Shown here piece after piece: positions 8,086 through 16,887 of a stretch of 64,000 bases of DNA; within the stretch, counting starts at the first letter, position 1; each line of letters begins with the position of its first letter. The stretch covers positions 1 through 64,000 of the forward strand of contig NZ_PJJO01000060.1 in NCBI RefSeq assembly GCF_002929535.1. Reading direction: 5' to 3'. This stretch comes from Cryobacterium sp. Y11. Its GTDB lineage: Bacteria; Actinomycetota; Actinomycetes; Actinomycetales; Microbacteriaceae. Under the pieces are notes generated by a model. It was not told where the DNA came from, ran no database searches, and saw nothing but the letters and a program-made list of their open reading frames with translations. Made by a program: the position numbers and the translations under genes.

Positions 8086-9414
8086 CTAGAGGCTCGGCAG
8101 GGCACTCTCCTGCACCCAGCGGACCACGAAACTGCCGATGACGCGGCTGCCGGTGTGCTCGGAGAAGAACTCCACAAAGTCAGAGGTAGTGACGTGGCCG
8201 TGCCGCCGCGCCGCGGTGTAGGCGCGCAGGGCCGAGAAGAACGCCTCGTCGCCGATGGAGCGGCGAATGGCATGCAGCGCGAGGGCCCCGCGTTTGTAGA
8301 CGCGGTCGTCGAACATGGCGTGCGGGCCAGGGTCGCCGACGATGATGTCGCGCGGCAAAGCCGCAACCTTGCCGCGATGCAGCGTCGCCAACACGTCGGC
8401 GGTGCGTCCGCCGCGTTGCTCCTCCCACAGCCATTCGGCGTAGCAGGCGAAGCCCTCCTGCAGCCAGATATCCTGCCAGCGGGCCACGGTCAGGCTGTTG
8501 CCGTACCACTGGTGTGCCAGCTCGTGGGCGATCAGTCGGTCGCTACCGTGCTGGCCATCAACGTGGTTGCTGCCAAACACCGCCAGGCCGTGCGCCTCGA
8601 GCGGAATCTCCAACTCATCGTCGGTCACAACAACCGAATACGACTCGAACGGGTAGGGTCCGAACCGATCGGCGAAGAAGGCGATCATCTCGGTTAGTCG
8701 GGCAAAATCGGTACCAACTCGCGCGGCGAGGTGCGCCGGAAAATACAGGCTGTGAGCGACTGGCCGGGCGGCGAGGTCGCGGCGTCGGTAGCGGCCAATC
8801 AGCACGGTCGCGAGGTAGGTCGCCATCGGCTCTCGCACATCGTAGGTCCAGCTGGTGCGTCCGGAACGGCTGGATTGAGCCGACAACACACCGTTGGACA
8901 CCACGGTATAGCCGGATTCGCAACCCACGGTAATGCGAAAGGTGGCCTTGTCGCTCGGGTGGTCGTTGCACGGAAACCAGGATGCGGCCCCGCAGGGCTG
9001 GCCAGAGACGAGCACGCCGTCGTCGAGTTCTTCCCAGCCAACATCGCCCCAATGGCTGCGCACCGGATGCGGCGCCCCGCGATAACGCACCACGATCTCG
9101 AACACTGCCCCGGCTTCCACCGGAGTGGCGAGAGTGATCACGAGCTTGCGGGCACTGTGGGCGGCCTTCACGGCACGCACACCGTTCACGGTGACCTTTT
9201 CCAGACTCAACCCTGCAAAGTCGAGGCTGAAGCGGTCGAGCCGCATGAGTGCACGTGCGGTGATCATGGCCGTCGCGTTCAGCCGATTAGTGGCCACCCG
9301 ATAGTCGAGCGTGAGGTCGTAGTGCTCGGCAGTGTAGCCACCATTGCCTCCGGTGGGAATGTACGGGTCACCGGCGCTAGCCGCACCAAACGTGGTCTGC
9401 AGAGTCTGTCCCAT
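8086..9414 (-). CDS. M1-family zinc metallopeptidase (short form)
   Basis: A 442-residue protein with the gluzincin motif HELAHQWYGN (HEXXH) and the downstream third ligand in WLQEGFACYAEW (about 19 residues later), placing it in peptidase family M1. The N-terminal half is the beta-rich leukotriene-A4-hydrolase-like domain (LDYRVATNRLNATAMITARA). It lacks the long C-terminal helical domain of PepN/ERAP enzymes, as many actinobacterial short forms do. No signal peptide is seen, so it is probably cytosolic. The ATG lies 3 nt after the NRPS stop codon, so both are very likely co-transcribed. A link between peptide trimming and the NRPS product is inference. Confidence 0.9.
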   Translation of the reverse strand: MGQTLQTTFGAASAGDPYIPTGGNGGYTAEHYDLTLDYRVATNRLNATAMITARALMRLDRFSLDFAGLSLEKVTVNGVRAVKAAHSARKLVITLATPVEAGAVFEIVVRYRGAPHPVRSHWGDVGWEELDDGVLVSGQPCGAASWFPCNDHPSDKATFRITVGCESGYTVVSNGVLSAQSSRSGRTSWTYDVREPMATYLATVLIGRYRRRDLAARPVAHSLYFPAHLAARVGTDFARLTEMIAFFADRFGPYPFESYSVVVTDDELEIPLEAHGLAVFGSNHVDGQHGSDRLIAHELAHQWYGNSLTVARWQDIWLQEGFACYAEWLWEEQRGGRTADVLATLHRGKVAALPRDIIVGDPGPHAMFDDRVYKRGALALHAIRRSIGDEAFFSALRAYTAARRHGHVTTSDFVEFFSEHTGSRVIGSFVVRWVQESALPSL

Positions 9415-9417
9415 CGC

Positions 9418-12400
9418 TTAACTATTCCACGGCGCCTGGCGCCACGGCGCGATCGGGTTGCCGGACCAGAGCGAACCGGTCGGTACCCGCTCGCCCCGCA
9501 TCACGAGCGAGCCGGGGCCAACCGTGGCACCCGCGTCAATCGCGGCCGCCGGCAAGATGACGCCGTTCGGTCCGAGCGTCGCCCCTTCGGCGAGCACGAC
9601 CGAGTCGAGTTGCATGATGCGGTCGTGAAACAGGTGGGTCTGCACGACGCTGCCACGATTGACGGTGCTTCCGGCGCCGAGCCGCACGAGATCCGCTTCC
9701 GGTAGCCAGTACGTTTCGCACCAGACGCCGCGTCCCACCGTTGCACCGAGGGTACGCAACCACACGGCGAGCGCCGGAGTGCCCGATGCCTTCTCGGCGA
9801 ACCACGGGCGGGCGACCATCTCCACGAAACTGTCCGAGACCTCGTTGCGCCAAATGAACGACGACCAAAGCGGATGCTCCGACGCCCGAATGCGCCCGAC
9901 CAGCGTCCACTTGACCACCGTCGTGACCCCGGCGGCCACTGCCCCGGCCACCAGCATGACCACGCCAGACAGGGCGATTGCAGTGCCGAGGCCCAGCTCG
10001 AGCCAGACCAGTTCGAGCAGGGCGAGTACGAGCAGGGCGATCCACGCCGCCGTGAAGCCGGCCACGATGCGCAGCAGTTCCCACAGCGACCTGGCTATTT
10101 TCAGGCGAACGGGAGGGTGGAACGTTCGCGAGTCGTCGGCATCCGTTTGCTTGCGGCGCAGCCGAGTCGGCGGGTTGCCCAGCCAGCTCGATCCGCGCTT
10201 GGCCTTGCGTGGAATCGACGAGAGCACAGCGACAAGCCCGTTCCGCGGCACGGTGCGGCCGGGGCCTGCCATGCCGCTGTTGCCGAGAAATGCCTTGCGG
10301 CCGATCTTGGCCGGGCCGATGTGCATCCAGCCGCCGCCGAGTTCGTAGCAGGCGACCATGGTGTCGTCGGCGAGAAACGCTGCGGGAGCGATGGTCGTCA
10401 GCGAGGGCAGCAGCAGCACCGTCGACGCCTCGACGTCGGCGCCCACCTTGGCGCCGAGCAGCCGCAACCAGGTCGGTGTGAGCAGGCTCGCGTAGATCGG
10501 GAACAGCACGTTGCGCGCGCCGTCGAGGATGCGTTCGGTCATCCAGACCTGCCAGCCGATGCGGCTGCGAACCGGATAGTAGCCCTCCCGCAGGCCGATG
10601 CCGAGCGCGCGCACGAAGGCGATCACAAGCAGCGCGTAGCTGAGGCCACCGGCGATAACGGCGACCGGCATGATCAGCGCGGCCCGCAGCACGGCCATCC
10701 CGAGGCTGTCGGCGTGACCGACGGCTCCGCCGACAATCAGGGCGCCGAGCGCGAGGGCGATCGTGGGGATGGCGGTCATCGCGACGGAACCAGCCGCGAA
10801 CGCGCCGAGCCAGCGGCTGGCTTTCGGCGGGCGTTCGGCTGGCCACGGGCGCCGGGCCGACCCTGCGCGATGGGCCGGGGAACCAGCCCAACGCTCCCCC
10901 GCCGGCACTCGTCCCGAAACGGCGGCGCCGGGTTCAATCTCGGCGCCGTTGCCAACGTGGGCACCGCCGAGCAGCGTGCTGCGGGAACCAATGGTCGCGT
11001 CGGCGCCAACGTGGATATGCCCGATGCGCAGCATGTCACCGTCGATCCAATGCCCGGCCAGGTCAACCTCGGGCTCAATCGACGCCTGCGCGCCGATCGA
11101 CAGCAGCCCGGTCACCGGCGGTAGCGAGTGCAGGTCGACGTCTGGACCGATCTGGGCGCCGAGGGCCCTGGCATAGTAGCTGATCCAGGGTGCTCCGGCC
11201 AGACTCGTGGCATCGACCAGCAGGGCGGCCTGTTCCGCCAGCCACAGTCGCAGGTGCACCGACCCGCCGCGCGGGTAATTGCCGGGCGAAACGTTGCGCA
11301 GCAGCAGGCGGGCCAGGCCAACGGCGATGAGCATTTTTCCAGGCGGGGTGACGAACAATACAAAACCAAACGCGACCCACCACCACGACAGCGTCGGGGC
11401 GAACGACGCCCCGGCCAGGCTCAGCAGGTTGTTGGCGATGGCGAGGTAGACCAGCCAGCGGGCGCCGCCGAGCACGTGCAGCGGAATACCGAGCAGAGTT
11501 TGGGCGAGTTGGCTGCGCGCGGGAGTGGGCAGCACCTGACGCACCACGGGCGGGGTCGTCGGGGTGCGGGCGTCGAGCTCCGCGGCGAGCGCGCCGATGC
11601 GCGGGTGGTCGTAGAGGTCTGCAATAGTGGTCTCCGGGTGGCGCATGCGCACGGCCGATACGAATTGCGCAGCCGAGAGCGATCCACCGCCGTGGGCGAA
11701 GAAATCATCATCGGGCCCCGTCACCGGCACCCCTAAAATGGATGCCCACGCCTCGGCCAGCCACGCGGCCGTCGGTGACAGCGTCCCGGCCTCGTCGCTC
11801 GACAGGGCAAGTGGCCACGGTAGCGCTGCCCGGTCGACCTTGCCAGAGGTGCGAGTCGGCAGCGCGTCGACAACGGCGAGCAGTGGCACGAGCGCGGCTG
11901 GTAGTTCCTCACGCAGTCTTTTAATCGCGGCGTTCCGGTCAAACGGCGCGGTCGGGTTGGTCAGGGCGATGTAGCCGACGAGAACGTGGTTGCCGGCCGG
12001 GGTGGTCTGCACCACGGCGGCACCGGCGGCCACTGTCTCAAGAGCGGCTAGGGCGGCATCCACTTCACCGAGCTCGATGCGACGGCCGCCAAGTTTTACC
12101 TGGTCGTCGGCGCGGCCGGCAAACACCAGGCCGGCCGTTTCGAAGCGCACGAGGTCGCCGCTGCGGTAGGCGCGGTGCCAGCCAAGTTGCGGGTGTGGGG
12201 CGTATTTCTCGGCGTCTTTGGCGGCATCGAGGTAGCGGGCCAGGCCGACGCCGCCAATGATGAGCTCGCCGGTTTCCCCCTCAGCGACGCGTCGGCCGGC
12301 GGAGTCGACGACGGCGAGGTCCCAGCCGTCGAGGGGCAGGCCGATGCGCATTTCGCCGATGCCGTCGACGAGCGCGCCGCAGGCAACGACGGTCGCTTCG

Positions 12401-13365
12401 GTCGGGCCGTAGGTGTTCCACACTTCGCGGCTGGGCGTGGCGATGCGGGCGACCAGTTCGGGCGGGCAGGCCTCACCGCCGAAGATAAGCAGGCGCACGG
12501 CTTCGAGCGATTCCTCCGGCCAGAGCGCTGCGAGGGTCGGCACGGTCGAGACGATGGTGATGCCGTGGGTGATCAGCCACGGGCCGAGGTCGGCGCCGCT
12601 GCGCACGAGAGCGCGCGGGGCCGGCACCAGGCAGGCGCCATTGCGCCAGGCCAGCCACATCTCTTCGCAGCTCGCGTCGAAAGCTACGGAGAGGCCAGCG
12701 AGCACCCGGTCACTGGTTCCGATCGGGTCGCCCTGCAGAAACAGTACGGCCTCGGCGTCGACGAATGCCGCAGCCGAGCGGTGCGTCACGGCGACGCCCT
12801 TGGGCACGCCGGTCGAGCCGGAGGTGAAGATGATCCAGGCGTCGTCGTCGGGGGTGGCGATACTATTGGGCGGAAAGACCAGGGCCGGGTCCTCGTGCGA
12901 GGGCACGGGTCGAGCCTGCAGTGTTTGCACGTCAAGCCCGTCGCGCGGCGCAAACACGCTGTTCTCGCCGATGACCCCGACCACGTGGGCCTCGGTGAAA
13001 ACCAGCCGGGCACGCTCCTCCGGGTCGTCTGCATCGACCGGTACGTAGGCGGCACCCACCAGCAGGGTGGCCAGAATCGACACGTACAGGTCGCGGGTGC
13101 CAGATGGAATGCGAATTCCCACGTTGTCGCCGCGTCGCACGCCGGCCCCGCTCAGGGCGTTCGCTTGGGCGTGCACCCGCTCCAGGAGGCCGTGGTAACT
13201 GATCGCGCCGGCCGCATCCTCCAGTGCCACAGCATCCGGATGCTGCGCCGCCGTTTCCGCAAGAATGTCGGCGAGGGTCCGGGCCGGCTTGGCCCGGTGG
13301 CCCGCCGCCAGCACACCTTGTTCGTGCCTGCTTTTTCCGGATGGACTGTGCTGGTGCTCGCTCAC
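9418..13365 (-). CDS. Pls/PosA-type membrane-bound non-ribosomal peptide synthetase
   Basis: A 1315-residue protein, GTG start preceded by GAGGAG. The adenylation domain (about 25-520) has core motifs IIFTSGSTGVPKGV, FDASCEEMW, NTYGPTEATV, YRSGDLVRF and RTSGKVDRAAL. A thiolation domain (about 535-610) carries DDFFAHGGGSLSA with the phosphopantetheine serine. There is no condensation or thioesterase domain. Instead about 700 residues alternate membrane helices with hexapeptide-repeat (left-handed beta helix) stretches such as IGAQASIEPEVDLAG and LRTLGATVGRGVW. This is the layout of epsilon-poly-L-lysine synthetase and relatives, which build linear homo-poly(amino acids) with soluble tandem domains between helices. 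The monomer is unknown here. An Sfp-type transferase lies about 3.3 kb past the stop. Confidence 0.9.
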   Translation of the reverse strand: MSEHQHSPSGKSRHEQGVLAAGHRAKPARTLADILAETAAQHPDAVALEDAAGAISYHGLLERVHAQANALSGAGVRRGDNVGIRIPSGTRDLYVSILATLLVGAAYVPVDADDPEERARLVFTEAHVVGVIGENSVFAPRDGLDVQTLQARPVPSHEDPALVFPPNSIATPDDDAWIIFTSGSTGVPKGVAVTHRSAAAFVDAEAVLFLQGDPIGTSDRVLAGLSVAFDASCEEMWLAWRNGACLVPAPRALVRSGADLGPWLITHGITIVSTVPTLAALWPEESLEAVRLLIFGGEACPPELVARIATPSREVWNTYGPTEATVVACGALVDGIGEMRIGLPLDGWDLAVVDSAGRRVAEGETGELIIGGVGLARYLDAAKDAEKYAPHPQLGWHRAYRSGDLVRFETAGLVFAGRADDQVKLGGRRIELGEVDAALAALETVAAGAAVVQTTPAGNHVLVGYIALTNPTAPFDRNAAIKRLREELPAALVPLLAVVDALPTRTSGKVDRAALPWPLALSSDEAGTLSPTAAWLAEAWASILGVPVTGPDDDFFAHGGGSLSAAQFVSAVRMRHPETTIADLYDHPRIGALAAELDARTPTTPPVVRQVLPTPARSQLAQTLLGIPLHVLGGARWLVYLAIANNLLSLAGASFAPTLSWWWVAFGFVLFVTPPGKMLIAVGLARLLLRNVSPGNYPRGGSVHLRLWLAEQAALLVDATSLAGAPWISYYARALGAQIGPDVDLHSLPPVTGLLSIGAQASIEPEVDLAGHWIDGDMLRIGHIHVGADATIGSRSTLLGGAHVGNGAEIEPGAAVSGRVPAGERWAGSPAHRAGSARRPWPAERPPKASRWLGAFAAGSVAMTAIPTIALALGALIVGGAVGHADSLGMAVLRAALIMPVAVIAGGLSYALLVIAFVRALGIGLREGYYPVRSRIGWQVWMTERILDGARNVLFPIYASLLTPTWLRLLGAKVGADVEASTVLLLPSLTTIAPAAFLADDTMVACYELGGGWMHIGPAKIGRKAFLGNSGMAGPGRTVPRNGLVAVLSSIPRKAKRGSSWLGNPPTRLRRKQTDADDSRTFHPPVRLKIARSLWELLRIVAGFTAAWIALLVLALLELVWLELGLGTAIALSGVVMLVAGAVAAGVTTVVKWTLVGRIRASEHPLWSSFIWRNEVSDSFVEMVARPWFAEKASGTPALAVWLRTLGATVGRGVWCETYWLPEADLVRLGAGSTVNRGSVVQTHLFHDRIMQLDSVVLAEGATLGPNGVILPAAAIDAGATVGPGSLVMRGERVPTGSLWSGNPIAPWRQAPWNS

Positions 13366-13469
13366 ACGACTCCTCGATCAGGTCGTGACCATGTACGCCG
13401 CGAAATAACCAGTCTAGAACTCCCGGGCGACACGAAGGTGAACACGCGCCGCCGCGCAGAGCTTCACAG

Positions 13470-13540
13470 ACTTCCGCGAGACGGGTAAATGGTTGCCTCA
13501 CGTAGTGCCAAAGCAACCATTCACCCGCTCGCGCGGAAGT
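13470..13540. repeat. Long imperfect inverted repeat upstream of the NRPS gene
   Basis: Arm 1 (13470-13496) and arm 2 (13513-13540) pair along about 27 bp with two small bulges. Each contains ACTTCCGCG at its outer end and AATGGTTGC (or its complement) at its inner end; the loop is about 16 nt. It lies 105 bp upstream of the NRPS start and 10 bp from the tRNA-Arg 3' fragment. It could be an operator or attenuator of the NRPS operon, or the end of the integrated island. There is no U-run for an intrinsic terminator. Confidence 0.7.
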
Positions 13541-13550
13541 GGCACGGGTG

Positions 13551-13589
13551 GTGCCCCTGGAGGAATTCGAACCCCATCCGTTTCCTTAG
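13551..13589 (-). repeat. Displaced 3' fragment of tRNA-Arg(CCT), probable att site
   Basis: This 39-nt stretch matches 15899-15938, the 3' end of the tRNA-Arg gene (T-arm and acceptor strand), with about 37 of 40 positions the same (one indel, two substitutions). The 5' half of the tRNA is absent. Site-specific integrases commonly use tRNA 3' ends, leaving an intact tRNA at one end and a partial copy at the other. Orientation fits: the island would run leftwards from the tRNA 3' end to this copy. Confidence 0.8.
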
Positions 13590-13854
13590 CAGGAATACCC
13601 CGGTGAGCTCTCGTTCGAGAAATGAACGCTCCTGCACCTCGAGGCCCACATCGCGACCAAGATCGCGGCGCTCCTCGACCGACATAGTGAACATTCTCTC
13701 TTGTAAGGTGTCCACACAACGGGGTCAGGGCTACACCAGTACAGCCCTGTCTGCGTGTCACCTGCACGATCAAGCCCGTCTTGCGTCGTAAATCATGCTC
13801 GAATAAGCGCCTTCGGCCCGACCCCTTCTGATTGGGAACGCCAGTTGTCGCCGG
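13590..13854. other. Inner edge of the tRNA-flanked island, no supported gene
   Basis: A short open frame on the minus strand (ATG near 13691, MSVEERRDLGRDVG-like) runs into the tRNA fragment and is not credible as a full gene. A small hairpin CAGGGCT/AGCCCTG lies around 13726-13749. The phrase GTGTCCACACAACGGGGTCA (13709-13728) resembles insertion-sequence ends, but no transposase is present. Confidence 0.4.
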
Positions 13855-14265
13855 TTACGGTGCCAGGCCGAGTTGTTCGAGCATGCCCTGTTGGTCGCTG
13901 CTGCCCCACCGCTCGACAAGTTTCCCGTTTTCGAACCGGCTAATTTGCATGCCGCGAACAGACATCGTTTTCCCGGTGGCGGAGTGGCCCATGAGGGGGC
14001 CTTGGTGGGTGCCCGTGAGGGTATATGCGAATGCGACGTCAGTGTCATTTGCGACGAGACGCTCGACTGCGATGTGCAGGTCGGGGAAAGCGGCAATCAT
14101 CTCGCCGAAGAACGCTTTGTAGCCTGCGGGGCCCGGGCCTTGCCCAGGGGCAGGATCGTTGTCAACTGCATCTTCGGCCACGAGGTCGTCGAGAAGGTCG
14201 AGTTCTCCGCTGTTCACGGCGTCACCGAACTTCTGCTGTGCGGAAATATTCGCTTCTTGACTCAT
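13855..14265 (-). CDS. SnoaL-like / ester cyclase family protein
   Basis: A 136-residue protein with the NTF2-like alpha+beta-barrel pattern of SnoaL-like polyketide cyclases and their many uncharacterised relatives: QQKFGDAVNSGELDLLDDLV, PGPAGYKAFFGEMIAAFPDL, HQGPLMGHSATGKT and ISRFENGKLVERW. The substrate cannot be told; most such proteins are small-molecule binders or isomerase/hydrolase-like. The ATG at 14265 is preceded by GAGAAGAGAG. It is the only apparently intact gene within the tRNA-Arg island. It ends close to the decayed hydrolase on the same strand. Confidence 0.75.
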   Translation of the reverse strand: MSQEANISAQQKFGDAVNSGELDLLDDLVAEDAVDNDPAPGQGPGPAGYKAFFGEMIAAFPDLHIAVERLVANDTDVAFAYTLTGTHQGPLMGHSATGKTMSVRGMQISRFENGKLVERWGSSDQQGMLEQLGLAP

Positions 14266-14354
14266 GTGCGTACTCTCTTCTCAGGATTTACCGTGGATGA
14301 TTTAGGGGGGAGCCTACGCCACCATTGGCCGACAGGCTCCCCTCGACGACGTTG

Positions 14355-15385
14355 TTATTTGTGGAATAATTTTTGCAGCCAGTCGTTGAGGGGCTTGAGC
14401 GCCGAAGGCGCATAAGCGTGACCGTATGCCCAAAGGTGGGCAACATAACCTAATCGACACTCGCAGCGCCGGTGGAAAGAGACGCTTGAGCAGGACCAGC
14501 CGGCACAGGGAACAAAGCGTCGCTTCCTCCGGCGATAATCAGAACAGGAACGTCGATCGATGGAACATTCACCAGGTCGACGGCCACAGCCGCCGCGAAC
14601 GACGCGGTGTCGCCACACGGATCAATGGTCAGTAACTGCACTGCAGCACTCTGCACGGCTGGCTCGACGCTATCGAATAGGGCCGCCGCAGCTCCTTCTG
14701 GTGGCCCGAAAGGCGCATATCCAGCTAGGCCGGCGCCGCCGATGACACGCAGGCCGCCGCTCGCGCACACCTGTGCGGCATAGGCGGCATTATCTTTGCG
14801 AAGCTGCGATTGCACACGATCGGCATAGCCGATGACAATCAATCCGTCGATGTCGCCAAACGAGTTCGCCGCGACCTGAGCGATCTGGTGGGCAATATCA
14901 GCGCGAGATCCCACACAAATGCTGTTTTCCTCGGGTTTATCACTGCTGCCGCATCCGAGTCGGTCACTGACAACCGATACCTGACCGGCCTTCGCCTGAT
15001 TGGCGGCGAAGTCGTAATTTTGTGCTTGGGCGAAGTTCCAAAAAAACTCCCCCAAGCTCAGGCCGTGCAAATAAAAAGTCGCGCCGTTTACCGTTTCTCG
15101 CTGTACCTCCGGTGTGGGGCCGACGGTGTGACCGCGGACGGTTTAAGTTTTCCCATCACTAGCGCAGGCCACCAGTGAACGATTGACGTTCTCAACCTCG
15201 AAAGAGACCGGCAGGCTGGTGACAGAATCAGCGTTCATGCTGGAGCCAGTTTAATTGGCAGCCGCAGCCGCAGCGGACGTCGGTCACGCTGCCGCGTTGA
15301 ATACGCTCGTTGTTCCAAGAAGAAGCGCCACCACTGCGACGACTGCCAGCCCCGATCTGCTCGGACGAACTCGTTTTTAAACGGA
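14355..15385 (-). pseudogene. Secreted alpha/beta hydrolase (lipase-like), destroyed by four in-frame stops and a frameshift
   Basis: Minus-strand reading gives a signal-peptide-like start (RSGLAVVAVVALLLGTTS), then mature sequence interrupted by TGA at 15284-15286, TAA at 15251-15253 and TAA at 15143-15145, all in one frame. After these follows an open 206-codon core (14453-15070) with LHGLSLGEFFWNF, DRLGCGSSDKP, GLIVIGYA and VPVLIIAGGSDALFPV. A further TAG (14450-14452) comes before LPTFGHTVTL, the expected catalytic-His region. The natural C-terminus (YAPSALKPLNDWLQ) is then found only in another frame, ending at 14355. The pattern GHTVTL/YAPSAL shows a frameshift near 14410. No start codon survives. 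The core alone could be misannotated as a functional gene. Confidence 0.85.
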
Positions 15386-15898
15386 TGAATCGAATCGTGA
15401 CACGCTGTGCTCCAAACGAAAGTGACATAGTCCCAGGCACCGTGACGTAGCGCGTGGGGTGGGGCCATCTTGAGGGAAAGGCACGCCCGGCAACGAGATC
15501 GTGTGCAGGGCACGGGGCCGATATTTGTGTAAATCGGCGAACGGGAAGGCACTGATCGCCAGCGTGACCCTGATGGGGGCACCGGCAAGAGATGCTCGAG
15601 GAATCACCAATGTGGCATGACGCGCAGCGGGGACTTCACGCTGCGCCTAGAAGTCGATCGCAAAACGATTCTTGAAATCCGCACCGGATCATCGCCGACC
15701 ACTCAGATAGGGCCGACTTGATCGATCACGTTCGAAGTCAAGCCACGATATGTCTGCGACATCGCCGGTCAACTCAGTGGCCACGCTTCCTTGGTACCGA
15801 TCCCGGAGATCCCGCTCTCTAACGACGCGCTCGTGCCAGATCAACCGGGATCGGTCGGAATTTAGTCAAATTTTTCCGGCCGGTCCCCTTTGTTTTAC
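15386..15898. other. Decayed sequence between the hydrolase pseudogene and tRNA-Arg, no gene seen
   Basis: About 510 bp without a credible reading frame or recognised motif on either strand. Base composition is somewhat lower in GC than the flanks. An integrase would be expected next to the tRNA, but I find no tyrosine-recombinase motif, so it has been lost or is unrecognisable. Confidence 0.5.
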
Positions 15899-15899
15899 G

Positions 15900-15971
15900 T
15901 GCCCCTGGAGGGATTCGAACCCCCAACCGTTTCCTTAGGACGGAACTGCTCTTCCGTTGAGCTACAGAGGC
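15900..15971 (-). tRNA. tRNA-Arg (anticodon CCT)
   Basis: The minus strand folds as a cloverleaf. The acceptor is GCCTCTG paired with CAGGGGC; the D-arm is GCTC/GAGC; the anticodon loop GTCCTAA has CCT at positions 34-36; the T-arm has TTCGAAT in the loop. CCA is not encoded; the discriminator is A. The anticodon stem has one weak pair at its outer end. CCT reads AGG arginine codons, which are rare in GC-rich actinobacteria. Its 3' end is duplicated at 13551-13589. Confidence 0.92.
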
Positions 15972-15997
15972 TGGCTCGGCAAGTTTAGCCGGTTGCG

Positions 15998-16285
15998 TCA
16001 ACCCGTTCGATCAACCCGGGCGCTCCGATCATCGTCGACGGCGAATTGGGTGAACGGGATACCGTCGGCGACCAGGGTATCCTTGAACGGCTTCGCGGCG
16101 GGGTGACCACTGGGTTTTAGCAAAAGCTCGGTGCCCTCAGGATTTTCTGGGGACACAACGGTCAACCATCAGTCCTCGCCGCCCATTGGCACGTCGTGCT
16201 TTTTCACGAAACCCAGAACGTCGGTGTAGAACCGCAGGGCCTTCTCCTGGTCGTCGACGAGCACGCTCGTAATGTTGAGTCGCAT
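15998..16285 (-). pseudogene. VOC/glyoxalase-family protein, broken by a nonsense codon and truncated
   Basis: From ATG 16285 the frame reads MRLNITSVLVDDQEKALRFY and GFVKKHDVPMGGED, then TGA (16169-16171). In the same frame it continues WLTVVSPENPEGTELLL and GHPAAKPFKDTLVADGIPFT until TGA at 15998. This is the standard VOC-fold N-terminal half with a GED-R-W site where Arg has become stop. The second half of the domain (the usual VTTAVFDDTCGNLIQ-like end) is missing. It ends 27 bp from the tRNA-Arg 5' end, so truncation may relate to rearrangement at this locus. Confidence 0.8.
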
Positions 16286-16295
16286 GACCAAAAGC

Positions 16296-16793
16296 TTAGG
16301 CGGCGGGTGCCAGATAGGCGTCCCACTCCTCCAGGGGCCGTTCGACGCCGCGCACGACCCAGGTCGTGCCCTGCGGCATCCGTGGGGTGAAGCGCAGTTC
16401 CCAGCCCATCTCGGCCGGGGTGTGGTCACTCTTGAGGTTGTTGCAGCGCAGGCAGCACGCTGCGAGGTTGTCCCAGGTATCACGACCGCCCCGCGAGCGT
16501 GGCAGCACGTGGTCGATCGTGGACGCCGACTTGCCGCAGTAGCAGCAGCGATGGTCGTCGCGCCGCAAGACCCCGCGGCGACTCACCGGCACGAGGCGTG
16601 ACATGGGAATACGCACGTACCGCGTGAGCAAAATGACGCTCGGACGATCCCAAGAGCCCGATGACGCGAAAACGGGGTGGCCCTGATCGGACTGCACGAT
16701 CGTGGCCTTCTGGTTCATCACCAGAATGAGCGCTCGTTTAAACGAGACAACGGCGAGGGGCTCATAGCCCGCATTGAGTACCAGTGTGCGCAT
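16296..16793 (-). CDS. HNH endonuclease family protein
   Basis: A 165-residue protein from the ATG at 16793 (MRTLVLNAGYEPLAV), preceded by AAGGGAG; an upstream extension is not family-like. The HNH core is clear: RDDHRCCYCG, STIDHVLPRSRGG and NLAACCLRCNNLKSD, with the two zinc-binding CxxC pairs and the DH...N metal and catalytic residues. This short single-domain type is nearly universal in actinobacteria; its cellular target is not established. Upstream (16800-16887) is a leader with a small GGCTGGA/TCCAGCC hairpin. Confidence 0.88.
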   Translation of the reverse strand: MRTLVLNAGYEPLAVVSFKRALILVMNQKATIVQSDQGHPVFASSGSWDRPSVILLTRYVRIPMSRLVPVSRRGVLRRDDHRCCYCGKSASTIDHVLPRSRGGRDTWDNLAACCLRCNNLKSDHTPAEMGWELRFTPRMPQGTTWVVRGVERPLEEWDAYLAPAA

Positions 16794-16887
16794 GCGCTCC
16801 CTTTCGAAGGAGGCTGGACGGCTTCCAGCCATTCGAACTACGTCTAATGCGCGAAGGAAACGAGCGTGCCAAAGCGAAAAAGTGTAC

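Noticed and set aside
13521..13715. Short minus-strand frame (MSVEERRDLGRDVG-like) at the island edge
   Set aside because: It reads into the tRNA-Arg fragment and ends without any family resemblance; most likely a chance frame or a chimeric remnant.
13709..13749. Insertion-sequence end in the island
   Set aside because: A short IS-end-like phrase and a small hairpin are seen, but no transposase fragment or matching second end exists nearby.
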